NCBI GenBank assembly: GCA_037447655.1
Contig: JBBHKE010001261.1
Coordinates: 20,295-84,294, forward strand
Length of the DNA: 64,000 bases
DNA from: Zygnema cylindricum
Taxonomy: Eukaryota; Streptophyta; Zygnematophyceae; Zygnematales; Zygnemataceae
Reading direction: 5' to 3'
Of the stretch, positions 46,001 to 56,560 are shown piece after piece (position 1 is the first letter of the stretch; every line of letters starts with the position of its first letter). The position numbers were made by a program, and so were the translations under genes. The notes under the pieces are model-generated. The model was not told the DNA's origin and did no database searches. It saw only the letters and a program-made list of their open reading frames with translations.

Positions 46001-46323
46001 TCCACGGTCTTCACGGTCGCCGCTCCCGATACTGTGGCAATAGGAGTGAGGGGTGTCTCCTTCCCTTTCTCCTTTTCGGACACACTACTGTCCCCATCAT
46101 CTGCCTCCTTCGCTGAGGCAGCCGTTGTTGCAGAAAACCTTACTCCCCCAAATCCTGGTGGAGTTCGCGAAGGTGGACGTTTCACTTGTCCACTGACGAT
46201 ACCCCAGTATCGTTTTTCACACAAAGCTCCCATCATCATGGCTTCCCAATAGATGAACCCAGATCCATTAAAGGTGGGCACCCTAGAGGGTGGGCCCATA
46301 ACCTGCAATTCTGTGTCCTCCAT
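43050..46323 (-). pseudogene. Copia C gag-pol 5' part
   Basis: Starts at ATG 46323 inside the 5' LTR (QVMGPPSRVPTFNGSGF). Gag runs to about 45640, where the frame shifts. The next frame (45041-45646) carries a zinc knuckle CHYCKKSGHFIADC and protease WIIDSGASMHMC, and ends at an in-frame TAA where related copies read VLVEGK. The frame reopens (44297-45040) with integrase HKRLGHVHF, CSGCAQGK, TDDWSRYSRVYF and SDNGGEY. It shifts again near 44290 after the catalytic glutamate region and continues (43050-44288) into reverse transcriptase, up to the ATGTA duplication of element D. Two shifts and a stop make it non-functional. Confidence 0.92.
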
Positions 46324-47337
46324 TGGACTACAGAATACAGGAAGCCTCTAGATAGTATTTAACTAACCCACTTCAAGCCAAAACCACTGCTGCCCAAGAA
46401 GGCAATCTGACAATTTGACTGCACCCCTGTGTAGCCTGGACTCCCCTGAGTCCGTAGAAAAAAGAATCACTGAAAAAGGCCAACCAGGCGATTAGTTATG
46501 AGGCAGTAAAAATGCCAATTTGTACAAACTCTCAAAGGGAGAGGTGACCACCTACCAAAATTTTCTAAGTCCTGATTCTCTCTAATAACTCCTATCTACT
46601 GAAGTACGGACCAATCAGATTACTGTATCGTACACAAAAGTACTACTGCCGATGTACCTTTTGTACGGCCTATGTACGACAAGGCTATTAAATGGACGCG
46701 TGTCCGCTTTTCACTCGTCCGTACGTTCCTCGGAATTCCTATGACCGAATGTCATCTCTCCACGTGGCTCCAGGTCATGCCACGTCACAAAACGCCAAAG
46801 TGACCACTCCGGGATTTCGGCGATGATGTGCGCCGTTGGATTTTATGCGAAACGCAATCTTAGCCGTAATAAATACTTGTGCGATATTTGTTCCGATGTC
46901 GAAATAAAATGCGCGGTATCCGTTTTGAATTAGCGTCGTACGACGTACTATATAAAACTGAATCTATGTGCGTCGTACACAGTTCCAGTTAAATGGATTT
47001 AATTCTCCCTAACTAAATATATATCTATCACATACCATAGCATTTAGCATTGGTCCTAGTCTATTAGGATAAAGCTGACCGCTACCGGTCAACTTGACGA
47101 ACCGTAGGTACCGGGATCAAATCTCTGGTCCGTCAAGGATATTTTTAGTAACCTACTAAAAATAGCTGTCTGTTGAACTAAAGGCAGCCATGGATCAACC
47201 TCTCTCTCTTACCTTCAGTGACTACAACAAGTATGGAAGCTAGAGAGCGGAGGTGGAGGCAGGCTGTCCGTCCTTTTTCCTTTTATAAAAACATATTTAA
47301 ACCTAGAAAATACTATAAAAATCTATAAATTTCAACA
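46304..47337 (-). repeat. Copia C 5' LTR
   Basis: 1034 bp, matching 34475-35508 with about five differences. Contains CGTCCGTACGTTCC and other GTAC-bearing words, and the antisense tRNA-like module at about 47065-47140. Confidence 0.9.
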
Positions 47338-47342
47338 CCTCT

Positions 47343-48421
47343 CCTAAATATTCTAGTTGTCAACCCGAAAGGTGACATGTTTTTGACGGCAGAAGACACG
47401 AGTGGGCAGATTAAGAACGCCGACTACATATGTCAGGTGTTGGAAGAGGTAGCACTTGCGATACGGGTGGAGAATGTGGTGCAGATTATTAGCGATTCTT
47501 CCCTAGTGAAAAAGGGTGCAGCCTCGTTGCTCACTGCAAAGCACCCTTCTATCACGTGGAAGCCATGCGCTGCACACATTTTTGACTTGTTGTTGGAAGA
47601 TAGGAGTAGGTTGTCATTTATATCCAAACCATTTCGGGAGGCGAAAGAAATTCTGAAATACATCACTAATCATAGCATGACCGTAGCCATATTCAATAAA
47701 ATTTCTCGACTTGGGCTTCTGAAACCTGGAGAGACTAGGTTTGCCACAAATTTTATTATGCTCCAGAGGTTATTAGATGTGAAGGAGATTCTGGAGCGTT
47801 TGATGTTTGTTGACAAATTTAAGGAATGGGTGGGGAAGCTTATGTACAAGATTGAGGGGGCTAAGATTAGGTGCCACAAATTAAACACAGAGTTTTGGGT
47901 TAGAGTGAGTGAGGCTGTGTCAATTTCAGAACATGTGATGCCGTTAATGAGGGAATGCGGCAAAGGTGGCCCGAATGTGGGGAAGGCTTACCACGGTTTT
48001 TACGTGATTGGACAGTTTTTGGAGAATTTAGCTTGCGCTGGAGGAGGTAATATTCATGAGGGCATGTAGATTTTGGAAGAGTTGAAGACAACTTGGGCGG
48101 CGAGGTGGAAGATGGCGCATAGCCCCATTTAAGGGGTAGGCTTTGTACTCGATCTGGAGTATCAAAGTCTTGCATATGGGCAGCATGCAAACGCGACAGT
48201 TATGGAAGGTTTTCAAACAATGTTGGAGAGGATGCTTCCAAAATGTGGAGGAGATAGAAGATGCTCGCTTACAGTTGTCAAAAAATAGAGGTTTTGAGGT
48301 AGTTTTTGGTAGGGAAATTACACTATCTTGTGCAAGGAAGATGCCTGCGTGGAAGTGGTGGCAAGAGTTTGGCTCTACCACTCCTATCTTGCAAAAGGTT
48401 GCAGTAAAACTACTTGCATAA
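47343..48421 (+). pseudogene. hAT transposase, central and C-terminal part
   Basis: Resumes the transposase after copia C: LVVNPKGDMFLTAEDTSG, then VVQIISDSSLVKKGA (second catalytic Asp region) and KPCAAHIFDLLLED, the PCAAH segment characteristic of DUF659/hAT proteins. The frame is open to 48069, then broken by stops. Later pieces LDLEYQSLAYG and WWQEFGSTTPILQKVAVKLL resemble the LDPEY and WW-x-G-x-P-xLQ-xA segments that precede the hAT dimerisation domain. The rest of that domain is missing: coding ends at the stop near 48419, where a hairpin begins. Confidence 0.8.
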
Positions 48422-48423
48422 TG

Positions 48424-48479
48424 CTTCATCAACTGGTAGCGGGGAATAACCTTATATTCTCCACTACTAGTTGATGAAG
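48424..48479. repeat. Inverted repeat at the broken end of the hAT gene
   Basis: Arms CTTCATCAACTGGTAG (48424-48439) and CTACTAGTTGATGAAG (48464-48479) are complementary at 15 of 16 positions around a 24-nt loop. It lies immediately after the last recognisable transposase codons. Confidence 0.8.
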
Positions 48480-50533
48480 GATTTTCGATACATACGTGTA
48501 GTGTGATGTGTATTTAAATATTTATAATTGTTTAGCGCTCATTTAACGGGAAACTTACAAACTACGTTATATGTAATTTTCTTTTGTTTTATTTGTACGA
48601 AAGTGTACGGATGAAAATTATGTAACGATTTTTAACGATTTGTTGAAAACGTTCAATGCGTTCGTTACGTATAATTCGCCGCGGTTGAATCGTTCGCACT
48701 AAACGCTATGGACAACTATGCTTCAAAGTACGAAATCCATACTTTCTTGCGGATTACAATACTGTACATTACACCGCGAATTGTAATTGGAGTAATGAAA
48801 AAATTAGAGTACAAAAACTAAAAAAAAAAATTAGAGTAATGAACGCTAATTTATGTGATAGAGCTGTTTCAACTATCAAGTTTACTCTAATTTATTTAAG
48901 TACTCTAATTTGGCACGCAAATATCCTCTACTGTGAATAAGGTATTTATACAGAATTTGGCAAAACGTACAGTTTATTGTCACTATGACGTTTGCACTAC
49001 GTGGTTTGTTAAAAGGCAGTGATAACGACCTGTAGTAAATCATTATTTGTACTTTTTTACTTAATAAAGTACAATTTTGCACGGTCGGAGGTCGTCCGTA
49101 CTCCACACTATTTAAAACGAACCTATATTAGAATTAAAAACGCTAATTAAAATTTACATTAAATAGAATAATGAAAAAATTAGAATCATTTACTCTATTT
49201 CATGAGATACTCGAAATTTCGAGCGACCGAATTAGAGTAATTTACTCTAATTACGATTCGATGTGTACTGCACACTTGTAGTACTGTACAGTTTAGAAGA
49301 GCGTCAGTGTGACCACCCTAAAGGTACAGTACAGTACAGTACTGTAGCTGATAGTAAGACTGCAATGTTGTACTGTACAGAATTGTACACCCCTAATCGT
49401 TATTAGTGTCAAAGTTTAAATAGTGTTTAATAAAATTTACCGTAATTGATGCTAATTAAGAATTTGAAAATTTTCAAAAAAAGGTGTATTCTAATTTCGA
49501 CGTTTATGCTAATTCGGGAACAACAAAAATGGAATATTCGCCGTACGTTTATATACATTACAGTACTGTACTGTACAGTACACCGTCGATCGTATTTAGC
49601 GTGTAGAAATTATTAGAGTAAAGAAAAAATTAGCGTCATTAATTCTAATTCAGTGCCAGGAGACGTGGCAAATTATGGTCCACTTCCTTAAATAGCGTCA
49701 TTTATTCTATTTAAGGTTCAAGGGTCAAAATTTAGGGGCGCCGAATTAGTGTTCAACACGCTAAATACGATCGACGGTGTACTGTACTTGTACCTTTCAG
49801 CCTTCGCATCACCTTAGATGACCAATCAACTATCAGGTGATTTTTTTTTTCCGTGGACTATTTTCACCTTTTCAAACTTTCTACAGTAAATGTTGACCGA
49901 GTGGACACGTAGGCATAAAAACGCGACGCGTTTAATGGAGAATTGATTTTCTTCCCCGTTACCATTATTACATACGACAGGCGAAACGGCGGCTCTCCAT
50001 TTCAATGGCGAAAACACCCAAAAGTGTTGCCTATCGTACCGGATTTCCCTACGCCAGTACGATATTCGTACGACAGCTGAATATCGAAGGACAACTTGCC
50101 ATGTGACTACTGAAGAGATTTAATTGGTCCTTTCGGGCAAATTTCCGCATTGAGTCGTTAGGGATATTATGGATTTTAGGACTTAACGCGCTATGTTTCT
50201 ACAAACAGAAGAATTATGCCGCCGTGGACCAATGATACGATAATGAATTTTTTTCCTATGAATCAGCTTGACGTACTACAGTACGGTACAGTACAGTAAA
50301 GTACTGTACTTTGCTGTTTGTCACACCTTGCCTCTTTCGTCACGTCACACCGCCACCACCACTTTTTCTCTTCCTTTTTTTTGTCCTACACATTTAGGGT
50401 TCACCTAATTTGTTGTGACTTCTCATCACTTCATATGTTTTAGCCTTTTAGGAGGATTTTTCCTAAATTTGCCAATTTTCACTCCTCTCTACTCTCCTTA
50501 TCTCTCTTTTTTTTCCTTGTTCTCTCTCTTTCC
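48480..50533. other. hAT 3' end and upstream region of the synthetase gene
   Basis: No gene seen. From 48480 to 48720 is the AT-rich 3' end of the hAT element. Beyond it, the word ATTAGAGTAA and variants recur (near 48803, 48829, 49230 and 49612). GTAC-based palindromic runs recur near 49323-49345, 49560-49583 and 50272-50312. The last 130 bp before the ATG at 50534 are pyrimidine-rich (CTCTCT, TTTTTT) with no TATA box, consistent with a 5' leader. Confidence 0.5.
49573..49787. mobile_element. Small foldback/MITE-like element
   Basis: A 32-bp sequence at 49573-49604 (starting GTACAGTACACCGTCGATCG) is repeated as an exact inverted copy at 49756-49787, with 151 bp between. Perfect 32-bp inverted ends on a 215-bp AT-rich unit suggest a recently inserted MITE or foldback element. 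No clear target duplication was recognised, because the flanks are themselves GTAC repeats. Confidence 0.75.
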
Positions 50534-50699
50534 ATGGATAATGAGATGGCTTCTGACAGTGCTCCGTACGAAAACGGGTGCGGAGGTCCGCCTCGCTGGC
50601 AGGCTGTGATTGGACCAGAAAGCGGTTTGAAAGTCAGCAACAGTTTATGTAATGATACTTTAAAAAGAGTTCCTTTTGTTTCCACCAAAGGCAAACAGT
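50534..50699 (+). other. Synthetase exon 1 with start codon
   Basis: Encodes [15 protein letters not shown]... to [10 protein letters not shown], followed by donor GTACGT at 50700. The ATG at 50534 follows a pyrimidine-rich leader and lies in the context TCCATGGAT; a second in-frame ATG is at 50546. There is no upstream in-frame coding of synthetase character, so one of these is the start. Confidence 0.85.
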
Positions 50700-53600
50700 G
50701 TACGTCTTTCTTGCTATTTTCTTTCTGTCTCTCTTTTCCTTTTTGCTTTTTAGTTTCTTGTTCTTTTGCCTTTTTTTACATCTTGATGCCTCTCTTTTCT
50801 TGCTCTCTGTTCTCTTCTCTCTCATTCTCTATTTCTCTGTCGTCCATTTTGTCTCGTTTTGATATCTTTTTTACCTTTTTTTTTCTCTTGTACCCTTTAT
50901 CTTTCCCTCTTCTCCTCTACCTGTCTCTCTCTTTCTCCGAAGTAGACTTCCAATTGCTGAAAAGAAAATGTTTATGTATCACTTTTTTAAGTTAAAAATG
51001 GTATATGTATGTACTCTGAAAATTGATTAGAATCCACAAAAGCCATGGTTGGCATTTTGCCTTACAATGCACCTTCATACAAGAATTTTTCCTTAAAACC
51101 TCATTTCTATATCGACGGACAATTTGCACACAAAAAAAAAACATTTTCAATTATGTATGATTACTGATAATGTTTCGTTTTTTTTTAATCCTAAGGATTA
51201 TTTTGAATTGTTTTGTCGACTCTGAACCCTATTGAATTGCTTCGTTCCACTTAAGCTTTATTTGGTGTGACTTAAGAAAGGAAGGGTAGGGGGGAAAAAC
51301 AGTGACTTGGTACATTTGCGGTCCGACAGTTTACGATTCTTCACATGTAGGACACGCTCGCACATATCTCTCTTTCGACATCATTCGTCGCATTCTTGAG
51401 GTGAATTATCTGTAATGACTTTAACACTTTCAGTTTGTTTTGGGAATCATGTGAATGAAAGAATTCAGTGACTGTACACTTTCAGTTTGTTTTGAAATCA
51501 GATGAATGGAAGAATTTAGTGTTGAAAGTAAGTTGTGAATTGCTGTTAGCGTTAAAAACACTGATTCTCGCGTTAATAATGTTTATTTTTTCTGTTTACT
51601 ATACTAATTTGGTAATCGGTCAAAACCAGTCCATGTCCATTGGACCTAAGAATTAATACCAGTATAAGAAATCCCATGCTATATATTTATTGACGCTAGT
51701 GGCGATTCATGGTGTAGCATGCATTAGGTGTTTAGGCTTTGGTTGTTAAAAGTGCCTCAGAATATGTGGTTGGATGTTCTGACCACAATTGGATTCAAGT
51801 CGTTTCTCAAATGACACTCATGTTTTAGTATTTGATTGGAAAGACCATAAATAGATATTTTAACATTGCTAAAATTGGCTTTTACCGGATTGAATATGGT
51901 CTGCACGAGGGAACAATCTGGTTGTTCTCAAGTCAGATTTTTGTTGTTTTAATTTCTACTTTCAAGGTTGTACTTTACACAAACATAAAGTTTAGGATAT
52001 AACTCTTCAAAATTCCATGGTAACCTCATGATTGTAAGTTAGTTTTGTCATGTCTCACACATTGGAGTTGCTCTCTTGGAATATGAAGTGTCCGACGTAG
52101 GAGCTTCATGTGTTAGTTGACTCGGATAATATTATGTTATTCTACTAGCAGGGCCGTTGTTGTCAAGGTTGGAGATAAAGTCATTGGGAAATCTTGATTA
52201 AAGAGAGAAAGTATGTTTCATACTAGCAACATCAACCTATGAACCCGAATGAGTATATTGCACCGTGATCACTGTTAGTGTTAATAACACTAATCCTGCC
52301 CTGTTTTTTTTGGTCTGCTGAACACAAAACAGTGGTATGATACTAATTGTTTTCTGAACGCTAATTCTTTTTGCGGTTAGCAATTGTCCACGTTATTTGG
52401 ACTGTAAATAGAAATAATAATTATTTCTTAACAGTAATAGCAATTCACAGTGTAGCGCACGGCATCAATCTTCAAGAAATTGTCCTGCTGAATCAACTTG
52501 ATTCAGTTTTGGGACAAGAAACTATGCACTATTAGTCTATTATTGATTTATAATTATAGTGATTCCAGGCTTATAAGGATTCCAGAATATGTTATCATAA
52601 TGGCCATAATTAAGCTCCTTCAAATGTTCACCGGGCGCAGTGGGAGCCGGATTCCGTCTGAAAACTCCTGCAGGATTACTTTGGGTATGAAATATTCTAT
52701 GCGATGAATATTACCGATGTGGACGACAAAGTTATTAAGAGAGCGCGACAGAATTTTTTGCTCCATCGATATGCACAAGCAAACAAGGATCTGAAAAAGG
52801 TCAGCCTCTACTTAATTGTCCTTCAGAAAAACAAGGAATGAAAGGCAGAAATTTGGTTAGGATGCAAAAATACAAAATCATGCCCTTGATACCACACTCT
52901 CAGTAACTTTTTCCGCGCACAAATTGACTACTGAAATCGCAACACTTACATCTATCTGAGAACCTAAAAGCATCCCCTTTAATCCTTCTAATAAGGATGA
53001 TTGACCATCCTCCCTACATTCCAGGAGCTTAAAATTTTGAAAAGTTAGAGCGTTGTAACAATTTCAGAACTTGATAGTATATCCAGCAAATTGGATATTT
53101 GATATGGAGATTGTTTTATCGCTGTCACTATTCTTTTGACTCGAAGGCCGATTCGCTTTTGTGTCCAGGTTTTAATCGATGTTGAAAATGCTTTGGAAGA
53201 TTCCATGAAAAAGCAGGAGAAAAAGGTGAGTCTTTTTAAAATCACTTAAAGGGTCAGGGAATTGAAGCAAGATTGTGTATACGAACGATTCTTGTTGTGA
53301 GTCATCTATAGTTGATTTTCCTAGTCTCTCTAATTTCAAAGGTTAGGACTGAGTTTCTCTTCATTTCATGTTTCATTATCTTTTGACATCTAATTTAAGG
53401 CCATTAAGGAAATTCAAAAAGTATTTCCTCTTTCTGTTGGTCATCTTTGGTATATTTTGGGTATTTCTTTATCCCTAAAATGCCTAAGTTTTCATATTTT
53501 CTTGGGGTATATTCAGGTGGAGGAGACAAAAAAAGCAGCTGAAATGGCAACAGGATCACAGCAAAAGACGGAGCTTGCCACTGTGAGTTTCTCTTCAAAA

Positions 53601-56529
53601 CAAATGAAAAAAATAAAATGTAATGGATTTCTCAGTAAAATTGGTTCAAAATGTCACCAGTTTTCCCAATTGGAGGGAGGCTATCCACTTAGATAAGGGG
53701 ATCTATTGTTTTATTTTACAGCAAGTTTCACAAGAAGAGTTGAAAGCGAGACAGTTGGAGACAGCTCTGAAGGAACTGAAGGAGAAGAGTGAAGTGTCCT
53801 TAAAGGTAGGAGGAGAGGATGGACTACAAATGCTACTATCTGTAGGCAAGGATGCTCTTGCAACCGCGTTGGATGAGGCAGAGGGAAAGACTATTACCGA
53901 TCATTCCATTTTCCGGGCACACACAGCGAGGTGAGTTCAAATATAATAATATATATACATATATATATAAAAAATAAAAAAATGCATATAGTATAATATT
54001 GGCTGCACTGCAAAGTTTGCATGTAAAGACATCGACATAGTCATCACAGTTGTAGTTCTAGTTACTGTTACCATTACAATAACAGTTACGACAACAGTTA
54101 CAATTGCATCTCTCGTTCTTGTTGACGTTCTCGTTACAGGTCTAGTTGTAGTTGTAGTTTTTGAACGAGCTTTACTTTTAGTTCTAGTTTAGACCTAGCA
54201 TAGGCATTATGGTTGTATGGGAATTCTTTTTGTGGAGATATTAGTGTTGAAAGTGACTGTACAGTATATTTCATTCTTCATTTCCTTGATGGGGAAATAA
54301 AACTAAAATAGCGACAAGCAGAGAGTGGCGATAAAATTTTCTTTATAATTGGTTTTCTCTGATGCATTTGTTTCTGCAGATATGAACAGGAGTTTTGGGA
54401 AGACATGGATGCTTTAGGAGTTCTTCGCCCCGATGTTTTGACACGTGTCACAGAGTGAGTTGAATCCACTTTTGGGGTTTTTGCTGTAATTCTTTCCTCA
54501 CTCAAAGGTAGAATTGCAATGAAAGCTATTTTTTCTTCCCGCTCTTTTTTTTTTGACTGCTTTTTTTTTTTTTTTTGTCCTTGTGTTGGTTTAGCAGTCT
54601 ATTAATAAGAAAGAAATGAACATAACATCATCACATTAATCGTAGAGACTCGAGTATTTAGGTCGACTATGTTGTTTAGGACTTTCTGTATGATTACTGC
54701 TTCGAAAAGAATCACAAACTTTATCGGGTGATATAATGGGCTTTGCAGGTATATCCCGGAAATTATTGAATATGTCCAGAGAATACAGGAAAAAGGATTT
54801 GCCTATGCTTCTAATGGTTCCGTCTATTTTGATACTCGAGCATTTGTGTGAGTTTTTTGTAATATACATGAATCTTTTCTTGGATCACAATAATGAGGGT
54901 GTAATAGGTATATGAATGTATAAGATACGATGTGTCAATCATATGCATTTTTTTTCTTTTTTTAGTGATTGGTTGTCAATAGTTTACTTACTGTGGACGC
55001 AGGCAAAAGCATTACAGATACGGAAAATTGAAAACTGAATCCAGTTGCCGTAGGGAGTATTGATCAACTGTAATTTTTTCCATTAATTTTGGAAGTATCA
55101 AATGTAGTTTTTTTTTATTGCATGTGAAAATATTTGTCAAAACTTTATTGAATGTGGATGCAGGCAAAAGGAATTTAGATACGAAAAAATGAATTCGATC
55201 TCTTTAGGTTCAAATGTAGTTTTTCTTAAATTAATTATGTAGAAGCCACAATGTATCAATCAAATATAGTTTTTTCTATTTACTATGTACTTATTCGTTA
55301 ATACTTCATATAATATGGACGCGCAAAAGCATCACAGATACCGAAAGTTGATAACTGAATCCGATTGTAGGAAGTATTAATCAACTGTAGTTTTTTCCAT
55401 TTATTATGGAGGTATCAAATGTAGGTTTTTTTATTGATTGTGTAAATATTCGTCAATACTTTATTGAATTTGATGCCGGCAAAAGCAACACATACAGAAA
55501 ACTGAATCCTATCTCCTTAAGAAGTATCAATCAAATGTAGTTTTCCTTAAAAGTAATTATGTAGAAGCTACAATGTATCAATCAAATATTGTTTTAGGGT
55601 TTTCCTTGTTAATACTTTATTTAATATGGACTCAGGCAAAAGCAACACAGATACGGAAAACTGAATCCGGTCGCCATAGGAAGTGCTGCTCTGGCGTCAG
55701 AAAGTGAGGCTGATTTTGAGACATCTGAGAAGCGTGACAAAAAAGATTTTGCCCTATGGAAGGTGAGTTTTTTCTAAAGAATTTTATTTTCTTCGGTTGT
55801 TTTTTTTAAAGTATTTTAATAGTTTTTAGAATTTTAGGGTTTTCCCCTAAAAACAAGTTTCTTAGTTTCCTATCTGCTATCGGGTTTGTTTTTCTTCGAT
55901 GCTTCTTGTACATCTTTTTTTGCCTAACTTTTCGGTTTTCATTTTTCCGGTTTTGGTGCAGAAAAGTAAACCTGGGGAGCCATTTTGGGAGTCTCCATGG
56001 GGAGAGGGAAGGCCTGGATGGCATATAGAGTGTTCGGCTATGGCAAGCAATGTTATTGGAGGGAATATCGACATACACTCGGGTGGAATGTGAGTTTTTT
56101 AAGTAATAGATAATTGCAAAAGAAGTATATCAGGTCGGGGGAGAGAGGGAGAGAGAGGGAGAGAGGAAGAGAGGGAAAGAGGAAGAGAGGGAGAGAGAGG
56201 GATAGAGGGAGAGAAGTACAATTCTTTAAAAGGCATCTTATCAAATTGGTTTTGAATGTGAAATGAACAGTGGATCTAATGGGGTTACAGTTTCAAGTAC
56301 GAAACAGTTTAGTGTTATACGGGTTTTTGATGTGACATCAACTTTTATTTTGTTTTGGCTTGCATGGGAATATCACATTGAACAATAGTTAATGTGGACG
56401 GACAAATTTGTGAAAGGAAAACACCGATAGCGTTTAGGTGGTTAAACTCTCTCTTAACTAGCTTTGGGTTTGACAGAATATTTGGATATGATCAATTTTT
56501 TCCCTCGATCAGTCCCTCCTCCCTCCCTC

Positions 56530-56560
<31 letters not shown>

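Larger units (their letters stand above)
34475..47337 (-). mobile_element. Ty1/copia element C, split by element D
   Basis: 3' LTR 34475-35508 and 5' LTR 46304-47337 are both 1034 bp and differ at about five positions by eye. The 5-bp duplication CCTCT is perfect (34470-34474, 47338-47342). Excision in silico rejoins the hAT frame exactly (DDKPL to NILVVNPKGD). Element D sits in the reverse transcriptase region, with its own duplication ATGTA at 36591-36595 and 43045-43049. Confidence 0.95.
33324..48720 (+). mobile_element. hAT DNA transposon, split by nested copia elements
   Basis: Left end CAGTGTTGTTCAAATCG (33324-33340) and right end, read inward on the minus strand, CATAGTTGTCCATAGCG (48720-48704) match at 12 of 17 positions. 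Flanking 8-bp duplications CTTCACAG (33316-33323) and CTTCAAAG (48721-48728) match 7 of 8. These are hAT hallmarks. Removing copia C (with D) leaves about 2.5 kb containing a BED finger and hAT transposase sequence. The copy is inactive: it has stops, a tandem duplication in the finger, the nested insertion and a missing C-terminus. Confidence 0.85.
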
